Positions 32,152-34,889 of a stretch of DNA of 34,889 nucleotides are shown here, one piece after another. The notes under the pieces were generated by a model that ran no database searches, had not been told where the DNA came from, and saw nothing but the letters and a program-made list of their open reading frames with translations. The stretch is from Arthrobacter sp. B2a2-09 (GTDB taxonomy: Bacteria; Actinomycetota; Actinomycetes; Actinomycetales; Micrococcaceae): positions 1-34,889 of the forward strand of contig NZ_JAMXIC010000036.1 in the NCBI RefSeq assembly GCF_027587375.1, written 5' to 3'. Within the stretch, counting starts at the first letter, position 1; each line of letters opens with the position of its first letter. Made by a program: the position numbers and the translations under genes.

Positions 32152-33054
32152 ATGGCCATTAAACTTGTGACCACCGCAGCGGAACTGCGGGCCGAAAGTG
32201 CGCGGTTGCTCGCGGAAAAGCGCGGCAGCTCGCAAGGGCTCGTCCCCACGATGGGAGCGCTGCACACCGGGCACGCAGCGCTGGCCCGCACCGCCGTCGA
32301 GCAGAACGACGTCGTGGTGGCCTCCATCTTCGTGAACCCCCTGCAGTTCGGCGAGGCCGCGGACCTCGAACGCTACCCGCGCACGCTTGATGCCGATATG
32401 GCCCTCCTCGACGCCGAGGGCGTGGATCTCGTATTCGCCCCCTCCGTGGACGAGGTTTACCCCGGTGGGGAGCCGTTGGTCCGCGTCACCTCGGGCCCGC
32501 TGGGCGAGAAATGGGAGGGCGCCTCGCGTCCTGGCCACTTCGACGGCGCCCTGACGGTGGTCGCCAAACTGCTTCATTACGGCCTGCCTGGTGGTCCAGC
32601 CGTCGACGGCGGTGCTGCCGCGTACCGCGCGTACTTCGGCCAGAAGGATGCCCAGCAGTTGGCCCTCGTAAAGCGGATGGTGGCCGATCTCAGCTTTCCG
32701 GTGGACATCGTGGCCGTGCCTACTGTGCGCAACGCGGAAGGGCTGGCGCTTTCCAGCCGGAACCGTTTCCTTTCCGAAGAAGAGCGGGAGGCGGCGCTGG
32801 TGCTGTCCCGTGCCCTCCGGCTCCTCGAGTCCCGCGCGCTGGCGAACGAGCCGCTCGAGCTGGACTCCGCCGTCGCGCTCGTTGAATCGCAGCCCCTCGT
32901 GAAGCTGGACTATTTCGACGTCGTCGATCCCCGCACGCTGGAACCGCTCGCCGAAAAATGCAAGGACACCCCGTTCCGGGGTGAAGGGCTTGCGATCATT
33001 GCCGCGAAGGTTGGACCCGTGCGGTTGATCGACAACGTGCCGCTGAGTTCATGA
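32152..33054 (+). CDS. panC: Pantothenate synthetase
   Basis: A 300-aa cytoplasmic ligase forming pantothenate from pantoate, beta-alanine and ATP, towards coenzyme A. It has the HIGH-like MGALHTGH at 34-41, SIFVNPLQFG, RPGHFDGALTVVAKLL, the YFGQKDAQQLALVKRM block and the KMSKS-like LSSRNRFLS loop. The final Ala/Leu-rich region corresponds to the dimer part. AGGAAGG (32136-32142) precedes ATG 32152, which lies directly after the DUF2520 stop. It is the last gene of the long ftsH-to-panC run; a 138-bp gap follows before an MFS gene. Confidence 0.95.
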   Translation: MAIKLVTTAAELRAESARLLAEKRGSSQGLVPTMGALHTGHAALARTAVEQNDVVVASIFVNPLQFGEAADLERYPRTLDADMALLDAEGVDLVFAPSVDEVYPGGEPLVRVTSGPLGEKWEGASRPGHFDGALTVVAKLLHYGLPGGPAVDGGAAAYRAYFGQKDAQQLALVKRMVADLSFPVDIVAVPTVRNAEGLALSSRNRFLSEEEREAALVLSRALRLLESRALANEPLELDSAVALVESQPLVKLDYFDVVDPRTLEPLAEKCKDTPFRGEGLAIIAAKVGPVRLIDNVPLSS

Positions 33055-33082
33055 GCACCCTTAACTTCTGGATGCCTGTACG

Positions 33083-33131
33083 CAAACGTTTGGATTAAGC
33101 TGCTGACGGGAATGCGGTTGAGGCTTAGACT
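33083..33131 (+). promoter_or_regulatory. Promoter-like region and palindrome before the MFS gene
   Basis: CTGACG (33103-33108) and TAGACT (33126-33131) are 17 bp apart and resemble -35/-10 boxes. A 10-bp palindrome CAAACGTTTG (33083-33092) lies just upstream of the -35, a position suited to a regulator. The leader to the ATG at 33193 would be about 55 nt. Confidence 0.45.
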
Positions 33132-33192
33132 GTTGCAATCTTCACCGGTGCCGAGCGCCGGACACCACCGCACCCAAAGCTGAGGGATCCTC

Positions 33193-34641
33193 ATGTCTAC
33201 CGACGTCACATCAGACGGGCACGGCAACCCCGTGCCGGAAACGGGGACACAGCAAGCAAGCGACAGGATGTCGCGCGAGTCTGTCACCGTCATCGTCACG
33301 CTACTTGTGGCCACCTTCGTGGTGATCCTCAACGAGACCATCATGAACGTCGCCTTGCAGCGGCTCATGACGGACCTCAACGTTGACGCACCCACAGTCC
33401 AGTGGCTCTCCACTGGATTCATGCTGACCATGGCCGTGGTCATCCCCACTACCGGCTTCATCCTCCAGCGGCTCACCACGCGGGCCGCGTTCCTTCTTGC
33501 AATCGGACTGTTCAGCGCCGGGACCCTGCTCGCAGCCGTGGCGCCGGGCTTTGGCATGCTCTTGTTGGCGCGGATCGTCCAAGCGGGCGGCACGGCAATC
33601 ATGCTCCCGCTGCTGATGACAACCATCTTGACCTTGGTGCCCCTGTCCCGCCGCGGTGCGGTGATGGGCAACGTGACCATTGCGATTTCGGTTGCACCGG
33701 CCTTGGGCCCCACGGTTTCCGGCATCATCCTGGACCATTTCTCGTGGCGATTCATGTTCGTCTTCGTGCTGCCGGTGGCCTTGTTGGCCATGGGCATCGG
33801 CGCCAAGTTCCTCACAAACGTAGGCGAGCGAGGCAATGTAAGGCTGGACTTCGTCTCGGTGGTCCTGACCGTCCCTGCCTTCGGCGGGTTGGTCTATGGA
33901 CTGAGCCAGATCGGTGGCCATGGCGGAGCAACTGCCCTGCCGGTAGCTGCGTTGGTGATCGGTGTCTTGTGCATGGTGGGGTTCGTTTTCCGCCAGCTCA
34001 AGTTACAGAAGTCCGATGCGCCCCTGCTGGATCTCAGGGCATTCAACTTCCGCATGTTCACGGTGTCGGTCCTGCTCATGGTGGTTGCAATGATGGCCTT
34101 GTTCGGCGGAGTGATTTTGCTGCCGCTCTACCTGCAGAACGTCCTGCACCTGCAGCCGATGGAGACCGGCCTTGCGCTCCTTCCGGGCGGCTTGGCGATG
34201 GGCTTGCTCGGGCCGGTAGTCGGCAGGTTGTTCGACAAGATAGGACCGCTCCCACTGACTGTGACAGGTTCGATCCTGCTGGTACTCACGCTGTGGCAAT
34301 TCTCAATGCTCACCGCGGATAGCCCCCTGTGGTGGGTCGTGGTCCTTTACGCAGTACTTAGCCTGGGGCTGGCTTTGCTGTTCACCCCAGCCTTCACCAC
34401 CGGCCTCAACCCGCTCCCACCCCACCTCTATTCGCATGGCTCGGCCATCATGAGCACGCTGCAGCAGGTGGCGGGGGCCGCAGGGACCGCACTCCTGGTT
34501 TCGATCTTCGCCGTGGTGTCGGCCGCGTCCGGCTTTGTTGCCGGGATGCAGGCCGCCTTCCTGACAGCCACTTTGATTGCGGTGGCTGCCGTGGTGCTGT
34601 CCACCATGATGCGCAAGACCGAAGGGACAGCCGGGCACTAG
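33193..34641 (+). CDS. MFS multidrug efflux protein, DHA2 (EmrB/QacA) family
   Basis: A 482-aa integral membrane protein with about 14 hydrophobic segments, driven by proton exchange. The first helix contains TFVVILNETIMNVALQRL, matching motif D1 of the 14-TM DHA2 family. WLSTGFMLTMAVVIPTTGFI follows, and the motif-C-like APALGPTVSGIILDHFSWR with Gly-Pro spacing indicates an antiporter. Drug specificity cannot be predicted. GAGGGAT (33182-33188) supports the ATG at 33193. The N-terminal ~30 residues (Thr/Asp/Gly-rich) are cytoplasmic. No regulator gene lies within the window. Confidence 0.9.
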   Translation: MSTDVTSDGHGNPVPETGTQQASDRMSRESVTVIVTLLVATFVVILNETIMNVALQRLMTDLNVDAPTVQWLSTGFMLTMAVVIPTTGFILQRLTTRAAFLLAIGLFSAGTLLAAVAPGFGMLLLARIVQAGGTAIMLPLLMTTILTLVPLSRRGAVMGNVTIAISVAPALGPTVSGIILDHFSWRFMFVFVLPVALLAMGIGAKFLTNVGERGNVRLDFVSVVLTVPAFGGLVYGLSQIGGHGGATALPVAALVIGVLCMVGFVFRQLKLQKSDAPLLDLRAFNFRMFTVSVLLMVVAMMALFGGVILLPLYLQNVLHLQPMETGLALLPGGLAMGLLGPVVGRLFDKIGPLPLTVTGSILLVLTLWQFSMLTADSPLWWVVVLYAVLSLGLALLFTPAFTTGLNPLPPHLYSHGSAIMSTLQQVAGAAGTALLVSIFAVVSAASGFVAGMQAAFLTATLIAVAAVVLSTMMRKTEGTAGH

Positions 34642-34669
34642 CCCGGGGGCGGCGGCGCGGGGCTTGGTG

Positions 34670-34696
34670 GCGGCGCTGGGCGCCGCTGGTTGTTTT
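34670..34696 (+). terminator. Terminator-like hairpin after the MFS gene
   Basis: GCGGCGC (34670-34676) pairs with GCGCCGC (34680-34686) around a TGG loop, followed by TGGTTGTTTT, a T-rich tail. Confidence 0.65.
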
Positions 34697-34814
34697 GTGA
34701 CGCACGGCATGTTGTGGCTTGCGGTCCGAAAGTCTTTCATTCTGGTGGTGTTTGAGTCCGAAATCGCCGTGTTCCAGGGGCTTTTGGGGCGCAGGACGGT
34801 GGTGTTGAGGTGAT

Positions 34815-34843
34815 TTGCGTGGGGTGTTGGGGGTGTGTAGAGT
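34815..34843 (+). promoter_or_regulatory. Promoter-like sequence reading out of the window
   Basis: TTGCGT (34815-34820) and TAGAGT (34838-34843) are separated by exactly 17 bp. No coding frame follows in the last 46 bases. The absence of a nearby ORF and the GTCGCCGCCGCTGATGCGG leader-like sequence suggest a stable RNA transcript beginning beyond the edge, possibly an rRNA operon; this is inference. Confidence 0.4.
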
Positions 34844-34889
34844 AGTTCGAGTCGCCGCCGCTGATGCGGAAAAATTGCGGCAGACTCCC

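Overview
The window is GC-rich and gene-dense. Gene order (dacB - F420-type metalloprotease - tilS - hpt - ftsH - folE - folP - folB - folK - DUF3180 - two bPH2 proteins - DUF2520 - panC), frequent GTG/TTG starts, GTGA/ATGA stop-start overlaps and TANNNT-type -10 boxes point to a high-GC actinobacterium, most likely Arthrobacter sensu lato (Micrococcaceae). The taxon is inferred from gene content and order; no search was run. About 30 protein genes are supported. No tRNA, rRNA, CRISPR array, insertion sequence or prophage was seen. A promoter-like sequence at the right edge may drive something just outside the window, possibly an rRNA operon.

Layout. 1-244: a non-coding stretch with five copies of a 12-bp motif phased at 16/32 bp. 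245-7080: a 2H phosphoesterase, phosphoglucomutase (pgm, minus), a Pro/Gln/Tyr-rich DUF4190 membrane protein, a POT peptide transporter (minus), then an overlapping minus-strand pair, peptidase E (S51) and an amidase. 7164-12424: a rhodanese-domain protein, prephenate dehydratase (pheA), an 82-aa charged protein, a diacylglycerol-kinase-family lipid kinase (minus), seryl-tRNA synthetase (serS, probably leaderless) and an orphan AbiEi-like protein with a nuclease-like C-terminus. 12525-15902: a Cof-type HAD phosphatase, a FUSC-type exporter (minus), a SatD-like HTH protein (minus), a 240-bp intergenic region packed with palindromes and a 57-bp tandem repeat, and inorganic pyrophosphatase (ppa, minus). 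16039-20647: dacB, a zinc metalloprotease, tilS and hpt, closed by a strong terminator.

20813-23887 is the most unusual segment: a compact five-gene cassette between hpt and ftsH. It encodes two paralogous SipW-type alternate-signal exported proteins, an S26B-type signal peptidase with a Ser-His-Asp active site, an LPDTG-bearing wall-anchored protein and a third alternate-signal protein. The last four genes are joined by 4-, 4- and 1-nt overlaps. It looks like a dedicated export/processing/anchoring unit for surface material, resembling the TasA/SipW (camelysin) logic of Bacillus but with an added sortase substrate.

24126-33054 is a long co-directional run: ftsH, four folate genes (folE, folP, folB, folK), a small DUF3180 membrane protein, two bPH2 membrane proteins, a DUF2520 Rossmann oxidoreductase and panC. 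Neighbours are mostly overlapping or a few bases apart, which implies one or few transcripts linking folate and pantothenate synthesis. 33193-34641 is a 14-TM DHA2-type MFS efflux protein with its own promoter-like region, followed by a terminator-like hairpin.
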